A stretch of 64,000 nucleotides of DNA, from positions 22,844 to 86,843 of the forward strand of contig CAZMBI010000009.1 of NCBI GenBank assembly GCA_964564675.1. The letters are read 5' to 3'. Below, piece by piece: positions 25,830 to 35,081 of this stretch. The position numbers were made by a program, and so were the translations under genes. Positions within the stretch are counted from its first letter, which is position 1; each line of letters opens with the position of its first letter. The notes under the pieces are model-generated. The model was given only the letters and a program-made list of their open reading frames with translations. It ran no database searches and was not told the DNA's origin. The DNA comes from CAZMBI01 sp964564675. GTDB lineage: Bacteria; Pseudomonadota; Alphaproteobacteria; Rickettsiales; UBA3002.

Positions 25830-28106
25830 ATGACCAAACTGACCGCCGTTAACACCCTCTCGCCGCTGGCGCTGTTGCGACAGGTGCGCGACGTTCTGCG
25901 CGGAGCGGAAGAAGCCCAAGCCAGGCTGAACAAGCTGGTGCGCGTGATTGCCGAGGGCTTTGAATCGGAAGTCTGCTCGATTTATTTCACCCGCGCCGGT
26001 TCCAGGCTGGAACTGTTCGCCACCATCGGGCTGAACCAGGAAGCGGTTCACCGCACGGCCCTGCGCGTGGGCGAGGGGCTGGTCGGTGAAATCGCGCATA
26101 TCGCTTCGCCGCTGAATCTGCCGGATGCGCACAGCCATCCCAAATTTGCCTATTGCGCCGAAACTGGCGAAGAGGCTTTCCGTTCCCTCGTCGGCGTGCC
26201 CATCTTATATCATCACCGCGTGATCGGCGTGCTCACCGTGCAAAGCGGCGATACCCGGATTTATGCTGACGAACAGGTGGAAATCCTGCAGACCATCGCC
26301 CTGGTGCTGGCCGAACTGGCGATTGCCGCGCAGGTCGTGAAGCTGGAAGAGATCACCGGCGAAGCGGAGGGGATGGACCAGCCGCAATATTACAGCGGGC
26401 TGAAACTGTCGCCGGGGCTGGCCAAGGCGCCGGCGGTACTGCACCGGCCCAAGCTGGAGATCACCAACCTGGTCTCCGACAATCCCAGTTTTGAAGAACA
26501 GCGCCTGCAAAAGGCCATGGTGGATTTGCAGGAGTCGATCGATACACTGATCCGCGAGGCCGGCTTTGCCAAGGACGACGCCAAGCTTGAGATTATCGAA
26601 ACCTACCGCATGTTTACCCACGATCAGGGCTGGCTGCATCGCATCGTAGAGGCTATTCAAACCGGGCTGACGGCGGAAGCCGCCGTGAAAAAGGTGGAAG
26701 AGCAGATGCATGCGCGTATGGCGCAGATTGACTCCACCTATATCCGCGAGCGCATGCAGGATCTTGAAGACCTTTCCACCCGCCTGCTGTATCACCTGGC
26801 CGGGGCGGGCATGTCGGCCGCCAGGGAAGAGCTGCCAGAGACGTTCATTCTGGTGGCCAAATCCATCGGCCCGGCCGAGCTGCTTGAATATACCAATAAA
26901 CCGATTAGGGGAGTGATTGTCGAGGAAGGCTCCGCTGCCTCGCACGTGGCGATTATCACGCGGATGATGGATATTCCCATGGTGGGGCGTATTCCCTCGC
27001 TGACCGATACGGTGCAAACCGGCGACCTGACCATTGTCGACGGTGAACACGGCGAGGTGTTTATCCGTCCCGGCGCCGATGTCGAAGAGGCCATCGACGA
27101 ACATATCGCCCATCGCGAAAAGCAAACCGCCGAATATGAGGCGGCGCAGGATTTACCGGCGGTCACGGCGGACGGCGTGAACATATCGCTGAATCTCAAT
27201 GTCGGGCTGTTTCTCGATGCCAAACATATCAGCCGGCCCGATGTCGATGGCATCGGGCTGTATCGCACCGAGCTGCCTTATCTGGCCAGCAGCGATATTC
27301 CCGATGTTGACGAGCAGCGCAAGATGTATGGCGGCGTGTTTCGCCACGCGCGCGGCAAGCCGGTGGTGTTTCGTACGTTTGATATCGGCGGGGATAAACA
27401 GGTGCCCTACCTGGATGCGGGACTTGAGGAAAACCCGGCCATGGGCTGGCGCGCCACCCGTGTCGGGCTTGACCGGCCGGTGATTCTGCGCCGCCAGTTC
27501 CGCGCGCTGATCCGCGCCGCCGCCGGACACGAGCTGCGCCTGATGTTTCCCTTCATCGCCCAAGTAGCTGAATTCGATGAAACCAAGGCGGTGCTCGACC
27601 GCGAGCTGGAGCGTGCCAAAGTGGAAGGCATTGCGCCCATCAAACGCCTGCAACTCGGCTGTATGATCGAAATTCCCTCGCTGCTGTATCAGTTGCCGCA
27701 ACTGCTTAAGCGCGTCAATTTCGTCTCGATCGGCAGCAACGATCTGCTGCAGTTTCTCTTTGCCTGTGACCGCGGCAGCGAACGGCTCTCCGGGCGGTAT
27801 GATCCGCTGTCGCCGGTATTCCTCAATATTGTGCGCCAGCTGGTGCAACAATGCCAGGCGGCGGATGTCGAGCCGGGCTTTTGCGGGGCCATGGCCTCGC
27901 GGCCGATTGAGGCGATGGCGCTTATCGGCTGCGGCGTGCGCAACCTTTCGGTGCCGCCGCCTTCGATCGGCCCGGTGAAGGCCATGGTCCGCTCGCTGAA
28001 CCATGAGGCGCTGCTGGCCACTATCAATTATCTGCTGACCCTGCCCGATCATTCGATCCGCAACCAGCTGGAGCAGTTCGCGCGGGAAGAAGGGGTGGTG
28101 ATTTAG
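25830..28106 (+). CDS. ptsP: Phosphoenolpyruvate-protein phosphotransferase with GAF domain (EI-Ntr)
   Basis: The 758-residue protein has an N-terminal GAF domain (about 15-165) followed by enzyme I domains. The phosphorylated histidine is His372 in EEGSAASHVAIITR, and the PEP-binding barrel shows RTFDIGGDKQ, IEIPSLL, FVSIGSNDLLQ and EPGFCGAMAS. EI-Ntr starts the nitrogen phosphotransferase relay that signals nitrogen or stringent status. lysC-ptsP linkage is normal in alphaproteobacteria. Its last four bases overlap the convergent 899-aa gene. Confidence 0.95.
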   Translation: MTKLTAVNTLSPLALLRQVRDVLRGAEEAQARLNKLVRVIAEGFESEVCSIYFTRAGSRLELFATIGLNQEAVHRTALRVGEGLVGEIAHIASPLNLPDAHSHPKFAYCAETGEEAFRSLVGVPILYHHRVIGVLTVQSGDTRIYADEQVEILQTIALVLAELAIAAQVVKLEEITGEAEGMDQPQYYSGLKLSPGLAKAPAVLHRPKLEITNLVSDNPSFEEQRLQKAMVDLQESIDTLIREAGFAKDDAKLEIIETYRMFTHDQGWLHRIVEAIQTGLTAEAAVKKVEEQMHARMAQIDSTYIRERMQDLEDLSTRLLYHLAGAGMSAAREELPETFILVAKSIGPAELLEYTNKPIRGVIVEEGSAASHVAIITRMMDIPMVGRIPSLTDTVQTGDLTIVDGEHGEVFIRPGADVEEAIDEHIAHREKQTAEYEAAQDLPAVTADGVNISLNLNVGLFLDAKHISRPDVDGIGLYRTELPYLASSDIPDVDEQRKMYGGVFRHARGKPVVFRTFDIGGDKQVPYLDAGLEENPAMGWRATRVGLDRPVILRRQFRALIRAAAGHELRLMFPFIAQVAEFDETKAVLDRELERAKVEGIAPIKRLQLGCMIEIPSLLYQLPQLLKRVNFVSIGSNDLLQFLFACDRGSERLSGRYDPLSPVFLNIVRQLVQQCQAADVEPGFCGAMASRPIEAMALIGCGVRNLSVPPPSIGPVKAMVRSLNHEALLATINYLLTLPDHSIRNQLEQFAREEGVVI

Positions 28107-30802
28107 GCGATCCGCTGCTGTCGGCTCCCTCCCATCAGTGGTTCCGGCTCCCCGGGCTCGCTAATCTGTCGGCGGGGGATGTCCCTGCCGCCGCTTCCGC
28201 CCGGTGTAGTGGGAGATGTATCAGGTGATCGGTTTTCTTGTAACGCCTTACGCCGACTCACTACAAAGATATCAAGAAACTTCTCACGCTCGGCGACATG
28301 GTCTGCATAGTTGTCGGGGACGAGGATTTCGGCGGCCGCCTGCGCGGTGGCTTTGGGCCATGTTCCTTTGGTGATGTAGCTGTTAATTTTAGTGGGGGTG
28401 ACCTGACGTGATTCAGGCACTACATTTAGGAGTGGATGCTCATTGATTGTTTTAGCTAGGTAACGGTAGGATAGCCGCCTGTTTCGGATTAATGTTTTAA
28501 GCGCCTCTGTTCGCGCTGATTGGGAGTGAACATCGACGTCTTCCAAAACAGATTTGTCGTAGGGGCGCGTAAATATTGTTTCTAACTTGTAACGAAAGCG
28601 CCCTGAGGTTTTATCGTTTGCAGGGAATAACACCCGGGCGACGTCGTTAATCGTAGTATCTTTAGCACTGATGCTCCATTCACCTTGTTTGATTTTATGA
28701 ATAATGCCGAAAACCTCTAAATGTTCACCATCGACATGCTCAGGCAAGGCGGCGGCCAGCGACTCGTAGCTATAGCCAGTTAGTCTCAGAATTTCTGCAA
28801 ATGCGGCTTTCTTGGCGCGCGGATCACTGTCAAAGTTCAAAACCTCCAGGGCATCTGCTATTTTTTTTGTTCGGTGAATTCCCGTGCCGGCACATAGCTT
28901 TTGCAATTCTCCATAGCGCTCATCCGGGATGCCGGCTATCTGCTGAAGCGCACGGATATAAACCGGTTCTTCCGTATGCACGCCTTCCTTATACCAACGT
29001 TTGACGGTATCGGGGGAGATACGCGTCCCGCCGAGTTTTTCCGTAATGTCTGCCAGTTTTTCTGAGAATACGCTAAATCCTGTCAGACGGTTTCCTGGTA
29101 TGCGCTTTTGAACTTTTGTTTCGGCTACCAGGTGATTAATGAAGTCCTGAAAAGTTGCCTTCCCAGCGATGGCCTCTTCAAATACCTCCATGCTCGTTTT
29201 ATCCAGCGGCGCGATTTGTGGTCTTGCAAGGTTTGTTAAAGTCCGTATGTCCGCCTCTCTGATAAAACCAGATGCATGCAGTTTGCGGGCGACATGAGCA
29301 GCCAGAGGGCTGATGTCGACACCCCGATCGCGTTCCAGGTCACCATATTTTTTATTACGGTCAATTTCAAAATGCTCAGATGCTTCTTTCTGAGTCCACC
29401 CATTTTGCATGCGCCATGTCCAGAACAGGTCGCCGAGAGATATATTGCCGGCTTTGACATCTTCCAGGAGTTCCTGCGGGGTGCGGATCTGGGGCACGCC
29501 AAGCAATAGTGCGGCGGTTTCTGCCCGTAAATGGCCGTCATCGGGGCATAACCAGCGGGCACACGCAACCGTTCGCGCGATTCGTTTCCCCTTTGGCGTA
29601 TGCTTTGAGCGCATGTAGCTTTCCAGCATGTCGCCGGAAATGGGTAAGGTATTATGCGGCCCTTTATAAGGCAGCCCGCTATGCTCCACCAGCAGACGCA
29701 GGGCCTCGCCGGCATAGGCGCCGCGTTGCTGGCGGGTTGGTAATTGTGCCATTCTGTGTTGCACGCTGCGCAATGCGTCTTCAAACTTCAGGCCAAGGCT
29801 TGGATCACCGCAGGCCAGCACGCGTAACCAGCTTTCCTGCTGGTCCGACAAGCTAAACGGAGCCAGGCGCATCAGCATGGCGCGAAACTCCTTATGTGGC
29901 ATTTTCTGCACGGAATTTTCGTCTGAAGTGTCCAGATACTCAGGGGAAATATTAAGGCGCGTCGCCAGTTGAGCCTCGTCCATATCCCAGATATCCTTCA
30001 GCTCGCCTACGAACCCGCGCCAGCTTTTGGAGCCTTGATGCTGTGTGGCATAGGCCTCAACGACATCACCCAGGCTGCTTTTCTTTGTGAGTTCGGCTGC
30101 CCAGTGGTGCTCTTCGGACGCAGGCACAGGCGAAGGTTCCGGAGAAGGCGGTGGTTCCGTTTGAGGTTCCGCGTTTGGTTCCGCCGGTAGCGTTGCTGGC
30201 GGCTCCGGGCTATGGCGCTGCGACGCAACGGGCGCTGTCTTATGAAGGTGCTGGTCTTCCCGGGCGTAGCGTATCTCTTTTTCTTGCGCTTGTCGCCGTT
30301 TCCGCCATTCGCGCTCACGCGCGCGGAGTTCTTCAATGTTACTTACATCATCGTCAGGTGCGATGCGGGAGCGTTCTGCTGGTCTGGCCGTAGCGACGTG
30401 TCTTGAAGTGTCTGCGGCAGGTCCCGCCTCCTCCGCGGGCGCGGATGGGGTGATGGGTTTTTTGCCTTTCCCGACAAATTCCCGTAAGCCACGACCGACT
30501 AGCTGCTTAACTGCCGTCGCTTCCGTTTCTGTTGGGGCATCGACAAAGGCCGCATGCTGCCTGGCAGCCCATTGCAGCATGTCGGGGTCCTGGTGCAGCT
30601 GTGCAATCACCGTTTCCGCGGGCGTCTGCTGCATCGCTAAAAACTGTGTTAACCGTTCCGCGAAGCCCTGAGCCTCCAGCCAGAACGTCATGCTATCGCG
30701 CTGCGCTTCGAGCTGCGCTTGCGCTTCATCCGCTTCGGCAACCTCCACCAGCGATCGTGCGGAGGGGATGGAGTCTTCTTCTTCTGAATCGTCACCTGAC
30801 AT
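28103..30802 (-). CDS. Large hypothetical protein with multiple helix-turn-helix-like segments, 899 aa
   Basis: I do not recognise the family. Residues 1-120 are acidic and helical; 140-190 look like a charged coiled coil (ELRAREREWRKRRQAQEKEI); 195-232 is a Pro/Glu-rich linker. From about 265 onward at least five segments read like helix-turn-helix units, e.g. EAQLATRLNISPEYL, WTQKEASEHFEIDRNKKYGDLE (XRE-like, about 458-510), ITEKLGGTRISPDTVKRWYKEG (about 586-607) and a segment with SYRYLAKTINEHP near the end. No membrane segments. The AT content rises in the middle of the gene. Its promoter carries the shared direct-repeat box. Confidence 0.75.
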   Translation of the reverse strand: MSGDDSEEEDSIPSARSLVEVAEADEAQAQLEAQRDSMTFWLEAQGFAERLTQFLAMQQTPAETVIAQLHQDPDMLQWAARQHAAFVDAPTETEATAVKQLVGRGLREFVGKGKKPITPSAPAEEAGPAADTSRHVATARPAERSRIAPDDDVSNIEELRAREREWRKRRQAQEKEIRYAREDQHLHKTAPVASQRHSPEPPATLPAEPNAEPQTEPPPSPEPSPVPASEEHHWAAELTKKSSLGDVVEAYATQHQGSKSWRGFVGELKDIWDMDEAQLATRLNISPEYLDTSDENSVQKMPHKEFRAMLMRLAPFSLSDQQESWLRVLACGDPSLGLKFEDALRSVQHRMAQLPTRQQRGAYAGEALRLLVEHSGLPYKGPHNTLPISGDMLESYMRSKHTPKGKRIARTVACARWLCPDDGHLRAETAALLLGVPQIRTPQELLEDVKAGNISLGDLFWTWRMQNGWTQKEASEHFEIDRNKKYGDLERDRGVDISPLAAHVARKLHASGFIREADIRTLTNLARPQIAPLDKTSMEVFEEAIAGKATFQDFINHLVAETKVQKRIPGNRLTGFSVFSEKLADITEKLGGTRISPDTVKRWYKEGVHTEEPVYIRALQQIAGIPDERYGELQKLCAGTGIHRTKKIADALEVLNFDSDPRAKKAAFAEILRLTGYSYESLAAALPEHVDGEHLEVFGIIHKIKQGEWSISAKDTTINDVARVLFPANDKTSGRFRYKLETIFTRPYDKSVLEDVDVHSQSARTEALKTLIRNRRLSYRYLAKTINEHPLLNVVPESRQVTPTKINSYITKGTWPKATAQAAAEILVPDNYADHVAEREKFLDIFVVSRRKALQENRSPDTSPTTPGGSGGRDIPRRQISEPGEPEPLMGGSRQQRIA

Positions 30803-30829
30803 TATGAATTCTCACGCATGAAAAGATTT

Positions 30830-30864
30830 TTTATAGCCCGCCGGTGATGACGGTTTGATGACAG
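30830..30864 (-). promoter_or_regulatory. PhoB-like direct-repeat box plus -10 (minus strand)
   Basis: Minus-strand CTGTCAT-CAAA-CCGTCAT (30864-30847) is followed after 11 bases by TATAAA (30835-30830). This is the closest match in the window to the classical Pho-box layout. It points at the 899-aa gene, whose ATG lies 28 bases beyond the -10. The rodZ-like gene starts divergently 88 bp away and could share the site. Confidence 0.62.
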
Positions 30865-30952
30865 AAGGCGATTTTTTCCGCATAGTGCAGGCTTGCGAAA
30901 TGCCCGGTTTCGCCGTATACCTAAAAGGTATTTTCCGATATCGTGTGTGGTT

Positions 30953-31570
30953 ATGGTTCAAGCGGCAAATAAAGAGCAGGCGTCCGACGCGCTGGCGCAT
31001 TATCGCGATGTGGGCGCGCATCTGCGTGAAATCCGTGAGCATTATCGCCTACAGATGGAGGAAGTGGCGGCGCGCCTGCATATCCGGCCGAAATATATCG
31101 CGGCCCTGGAAGAGGGGCGCCTGCAGGACCTGCCCGGCCGGGTCTATACCATGGGCTATCTGCAAAGCTATGCCGAGTTTTTGGGGCTCGACCCGGCGCA
31201 GGTGGTGGAATATTACCAGAATTTGCAGGGAGCGGAGGAGCGCCCGGAATTTCGGGTGGTCGAGCCTAACCAGCGCCAGGGCCGGCCGGCCATTCGTATA
31301 TTAGCCGCGTGTATCGCGGTGCTGGCGGCGGGATTCATCGCCTGGCTATTGATAACGCAACGGGAACAAGCCGATGGCGGTGTTGCGGTGGAACCCGTGC
31401 CCGAGCAACTCAAAACCCGAACGCCACTGCTGATTACGCCGCGAAACCGCGCTTGTTTGCAGCCCGGCTGGCCGATGGGCTATCCACCCTGCTATCAAAC
31501 GGCGCGCTATGAAGTGCCGGCGACGCCATTTGCCCTGCGCCCCGTGCGCAGCATTATGGAAATTCGCTGA
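30953..31570 (+). CDS. RodZ-like helix-turn-helix membrane protein
   Basis: The 205-residue protein (start MVQAANKE) has an N-terminal HTH of the RodZ/YfgA type (about 20-85, with RVYTMGYLQSYAEFLGLD), one membrane segment (about 114-134) and a short C-terminal region. RodZ links the MreB cytoskeleton to the cell wall. The C-terminal part here (about 70 residues) is shorter than the E. coli periplasmic domain and lacks a clear beta-domain. Position upstream of ispG is typical. An ATG 60 bases upstream is possible but less well placed. Confidence 0.82.
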   Translation: MVQAANKEQASDALAHYRDVGAHLREIREHYRLQMEEVAARLHIRPKYIAALEEGRLQDLPGRVYTMGYLQSYAEFLGLDPAQVVEYYQNLQGAEERPEFRVVEPNQRQGRPAIRILAACIAVLAAGFIAWLLITQREQADGGVAVEPVPEQLKTRTPLLITPRNRACLQPGWPMGYPPCYQTARYEVPATPFALRPVRSIMEIR

Positions 31571-31684
31571 AAATAACCCCTTCCATGGTGCGCTATCCCG
31601 GGTTATGGTAGTAAATATAGACTCGCGGAAATGCGCCGGCAGTATATATAGCCAGTTGACGTGTTAAATTCAGATGTTTGTGAG

Positions 31685-32929
31685 ATGAGCCAGCAACCCG
31701 TATCCCGACGTTTATCACATCAGGTCATGGTGGGTTCCGTGGCGGTGGGCGGTGATGCGCCGATTATGGTGCAGTCGATGACCAACACCGACACCGCCGA
31801 TGTTACCGCCACCGTGGGGCAGGTGCGGGCGCTGGCCGATGCCGGTTCGGAAGTGGTGCGCATCACGGTGAATAACGAGGCGGCGGCGGCGGCCGTACCG
31901 ACGATTCGCGAACAGCTGGACGCACAGGGCTGCCCTGTGCCGCTGGTGGGGGATTTTCACTATAACGGCCACCGCCTGCTGGCGGATTATCCGGAAATGG
32001 CGCAGGCGCTGGCGAAATACCGCATTAATCCCGGCAATGTCGGCTTTGGCCAGAAGCAGGACAGCCAGTTTGCGCAGATGATCGAGGCGGCGCTACGCTA
32101 TGACAAGCCGGTGCGCATCGGGGTTAATTGGGGTAGTCTCGATCAGGCGTTGCTGGCTCGTATGATGGATGAGAATGCCACCCGCGAGACACCGCGGTCC
32201 GCTGACGAGGTGGCGCGCAAGGCGCTGGTGCAATCGGCTCTGGGCAGTGCGGCCAAGGCGGAGGCGCTGGGCCTGCCGGCCGAGCGTATCGTCCTGTCGT
32301 GTAAGGTGAGTCGCGTGCAGGATCTGATTGCGGTGTACCGGGAACTAGCTGCGCAATGCGCCTACCCGCTGCATATGGGACTGACCGAGGCGGGCATGGG
32401 CAGTAAGGGCATTGTGGCCTCAACGGCGGCGCTGGCGGTGTTGTTACAGGAAGGTATCGGCGATACGGTGCGCATCTCGTTGACGCCTGAACCCGGCGGC
32501 GATCGCACGCAGGAAGTGCAGGTGGCGCAGGAATTGCTGCAAACGATGGGGCTGCGCTCCTTTACGCCGCTGGTGATCGCCTGCCCGGGATGCGGACGGA
32601 CGACGAGTACGGTCTTTCAGGAACTGGCCGGTGATATTCAGCATTATATCCGGGCGCGCATGCCGGAATGGGCGAAAACTCACCCCGGCGTTGAGGCGAT
32701 GGATGTGGCGGTGATGGGCTGTATCGTCAACGGTCCCGGCGAGAGTAAGTACGCCAATATCGGCATCAGCCTGCCAGGTACGGGCGAACAGCCGGCGGCC
32801 CCCGTGTTTGAGGACGGGGTGAAGGTGGCCACCCTGCGTGGAGCGGATATTGCCGAGCAATTCAAGACCCGGCTGGAAAACTATGTTGCGCGCACCTATG
32901 GCTCCCCGCTAAAACGCGTCGCATCATAA
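31685..32929 (+). CDS. ispG: 4-hydroxy-3-methylbut-2-enyl diphosphate synthase (flavodoxin)
   Basis: The 414-residue enzyme is IspG (GcpE) of the MEP isoprenoid pathway. MVQSMTNTDT is the N-terminal hallmark, and the [4Fe-4S] cysteines lie in ACPGCGRTTS and MGCIVNGPGESK. I use the ATG at 31685; a GTG eight codons earlier is possible. It is followed by the ankyrin gene and hisS in a tight run. Confidence 0.95.
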   Translation: MSQQPVSRRLSHQVMVGSVAVGGDAPIMVQSMTNTDTADVTATVGQVRALADAGSEVVRITVNNEAAAAAVPTIREQLDAQGCPVPLVGDFHYNGHRLLADYPEMAQALAKYRINPGNVGFGQKQDSQFAQMIEAALRYDKPVRIGVNWGSLDQALLARMMDENATRETPRSADEVARKALVQSALGSAAKAEALGLPAERIVLSCKVSRVQDLIAVYRELAAQCAYPLHMGLTEAGMGSKGIVASTAALAVLLQEGIGDTVRISLTPEPGGDRTQEVQVAQELLQTMGLRSFTPLVIACPGCGRTTSTVFQELAGDIQHYIRARMPEWAKTHPGVEAMDVAVMGCIVNGPGESKYANIGISLPGTGEQPAAPVFEDGVKVATLRGADIAEQFKTRLENYVARTYGSPLKRVAS

Positions 32930-32957
32930 CGCAGTCAAAGCAGTAAAGGATATATTT

Positions 32958-33764
32958 ATGATCAAACGGATGGTAATGATCCTCCTGTGGGGACTGAGCA
33001 TCCCGGCCGAGGCGGCGGAAAGCGGCGTAGCGGATGTGGCGCCGTGGGTTGAGGCGCCCGATGAACCCACGGTCAGCCTGCCGACGCTGCCGGCGATTGA
33101 CAGCTCGGTCGAATCGGCCGCGCCCGTCACCGATAGCAACGCCTTAATCCGCGCGATTCAGCAGCAGAATGCGGACGCTTTACGCGAGGCGATCAAGTAT
33201 GGGGCTGATGTCAACCGGCAGACCGCCGACGGCTCCTATCCGATCATCGTCGCGGCGGTGCATGGCACAGCCGATATCATGAAAATCCTGACGGCCTATG
33301 GCGCAGACGTGCGCGTGAGGGATGCACAGGATCGCAGCGCGCTGCATTATGCCGCGATGACGGGTGACATGGAAAAGGCCAAGCTGATGGTGGCCATGCG
33401 CGCCCCGGCCAACCTGCCGGATAACGATGGGATCACCCCGCTGTTTTATGCCTATCTCAACAAGCATCTGGACGTGGCGGATCTGCTTTTGAGCGAGGCC
33501 GGCGCCAGCGTTAATGCGTTGGATGGAAACGGCACCATGCTGGCGGTTTATGCATTGTCTGAACAGCCTTCCGTGGACGTCTTTCAGCATATGCTGGATG
33601 CCGGGCTGAATATCTTCCGGCGGGATGCCAGCGGCTATAATCTCGTGGAGATTGCCGCCAAAATGGAAAAAGAAGCGGTTGCGGAATTGCTGCAGCAGGC
33701 TTATGACGAGCGGCTGAGACAATTTCAGCAACAGCAGCAAAAACAGGAATTACCGCCAGAATGA
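32958..33764 (+). CDS. Exported ankyrin-repeat protein
   Basis: The 268-residue protein begins with a signal peptide (MIKRMVMILLWG, likely cleavage near AEAAES, residue 20-22), then a Pro/Glu-rich stretch, then about five ankyrin repeats (about 57-245: NADALREAIKYGADVNRQT, DGSYPIIVAAVHGT, RSALHYAAMTGDMEKAKLM). It is likely periplasmic or secreted and protein-binding. The C-terminus is Gln/Lys-rich. It lies between ispG and hisS and overlaps hisS by four bases (ATGA), unusual for a lineage-specific gene within a housekeeping operon. Confidence 0.85.
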   Translation: MIKRMVMILLWGLSIPAEAAESGVADVAPWVEAPDEPTVSLPTLPAIDSSVESAAPVTDSNALIRAIQQQNADALREAIKYGADVNRQTADGSYPIIVAAVHGTADIMKILTAYGADVRVRDAQDRSALHYAAMTGDMEKAKLMVAMRAPANLPDNDGITPLFYAYLNKHLDVADLLLSEAGASVNALDGNGTMLAVYALSEQPSVDVFQHMLDAGLNIFRRDASGYNLVEIAAKMEKEAVAELLQQAYDERLRQFQQQQQKQELPPE

Positions 33765-35074
33765 GCAGTAAACTTCAGCCGGTCCGTGGTACGCATGATC
33801 TGTTGCCCGAGGCCTGTGCGCACTATCGCCATATTGTCGAGAATGCCCGGCAAGTCAGTGCGCGCTACGGCTTCGCCGATATCATGACGCCGGTGTTTGA
33901 GTTTTCCGACGTGTTTCACCGTACGCTGGGTGAGACCTCGGATGTGGTGCATAAGGAGACCTATTGTTTCGCCGATCGCGGCGGCGAGTCGATCACGTTG
34001 CGCCCGGAGATGACCGCCGGCATCGTGCGCGCGTTCGTGTCGAACAAGCTGCAGGACCAGGCGCCGTGTAAATTCTTTTATGCCGGTCCGGCCTTTCGTT
34101 ATGAGCGGCCGCAGAAGGGACGTCAGCGTCAGTTTCACCAGTTCGGGGTGGAGTTGCTGGGCGCCGGCGAAGCACAGGCCGATGTGGAAGTTATCGCCTG
34201 CGGGCAACTGATATTGCAGACGCTGGGCTTGCAGGATGCTATCACACTGGAGCTGAATACGCTGGGTGACGCGGAAAGCCGCTCGCGTTATCGCGAGGCG
34301 CTGGTGGCGTATCTGCGTGATCATGTGGCAGCGCTGTCCGAAGACAGCCGCCTGCGGCTGGAAAAAAACCCGCTGCGGGTGCTGGATTCCAAAGACGAGG
34401 GTGATCGCGCCATCATCGCCACCGCTCCGGCGATGGAGGCGTATCTCAGCACCCAGGCGGCGGATTTCTTTGCCCAGGTAAGCGAAGGGCTAAAGGCGCT
34501 GGGGATTGCGTTTACGCGCAACCCGAAGCTGGTGCGCGGGCTGGATTATTACGGCCATACGGTGTTTGAGTTTACGACCACGGCGCTGGGTGCGCAGGGC
34601 ACGGTGCTGGCCGGCGGGCGCTATGATAATTTGGTCGCGCATATGGGCGGGCCGCCGACCCCCGGTATCGGCTTTGCGGCAGGCATTGAGCGCCTGATGG
34701 CGTTGCGGGAAGAGGCGGCGCTTGCCGTGCCCTTTGCGCCGGCGCCGATTGCGCTCGTGCCGCTGGGGGAGGCAAGCCAGTTGCCGGCATTGAAACTGGC
34801 GCAGCAACTGCGCGAAGCGGGCTTTGTGGTAGAGCAGGGCTATCGCGGCAACCTGCCCAAACGCATTAAAAAAGCCGACCGGCAGGGCTGTGCGGCAGCG
34901 CTGATCCTCGGCGAGGAGGAGCTCGCCCGCGGCGAAGTGACATTGAAAGATTTGCGCAGTGGCGAACAACAGGCCGTTGCGCTAAGCGCCGTGGCGCAAC
35001 ACTTGCAGCCCTACCGCCACGGGCCGGAAGAGGGTGGAGACGAGACCGGCCATGCCATAAAAGGCGTGCTATAG
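33761..35074 (+). CDS. hisS: Histidyl-tRNA synthetase
   Basis: The 437-residue class II synthetase charges tRNA-His. Motif 1 region (PVFEFSDVFHRTLG), motif 2 (GPAFRYERPQKGRQRQFHQ), the histidine A motif LVRGLDYYGHTVFEF and the C-terminal anticodon-binding domain are complete. The start overlaps the ankyrin gene. prfA follows after seven bases. Confidence 0.96.
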   Translation: MSSKLQPVRGTHDLLPEACAHYRHIVENARQVSARYGFADIMTPVFEFSDVFHRTLGETSDVVHKETYCFADRGGESITLRPEMTAGIVRAFVSNKLQDQAPCKFFYAGPAFRYERPQKGRQRQFHQFGVELLGAGEAQADVEVIACGQLILQTLGLQDAITLELNTLGDAESRSRYREALVAYLRDHVAALSEDSRLRLEKNPLRVLDSKDEGDRAIIATAPAMEAYLSTQAADFFAQVSEGLKALGIAFTRNPKLVRGLDYYGHTVFEFTTTALGAQGTVLAGGRYDNLVAHMGGPPTPGIGFAAGIERLMALREEAALAVPFAPAPIALVPLGEASQLPALKLAQQLREAGFVVEQGYRGNLPKRIKKADRQGCAAALILGEEELARGEVTLKDLRSGEQQAVALSAVAQHLQPYRHGPEEGGDETGHAIKGVL

Positions 35075-35081
35075 GAGTGCT

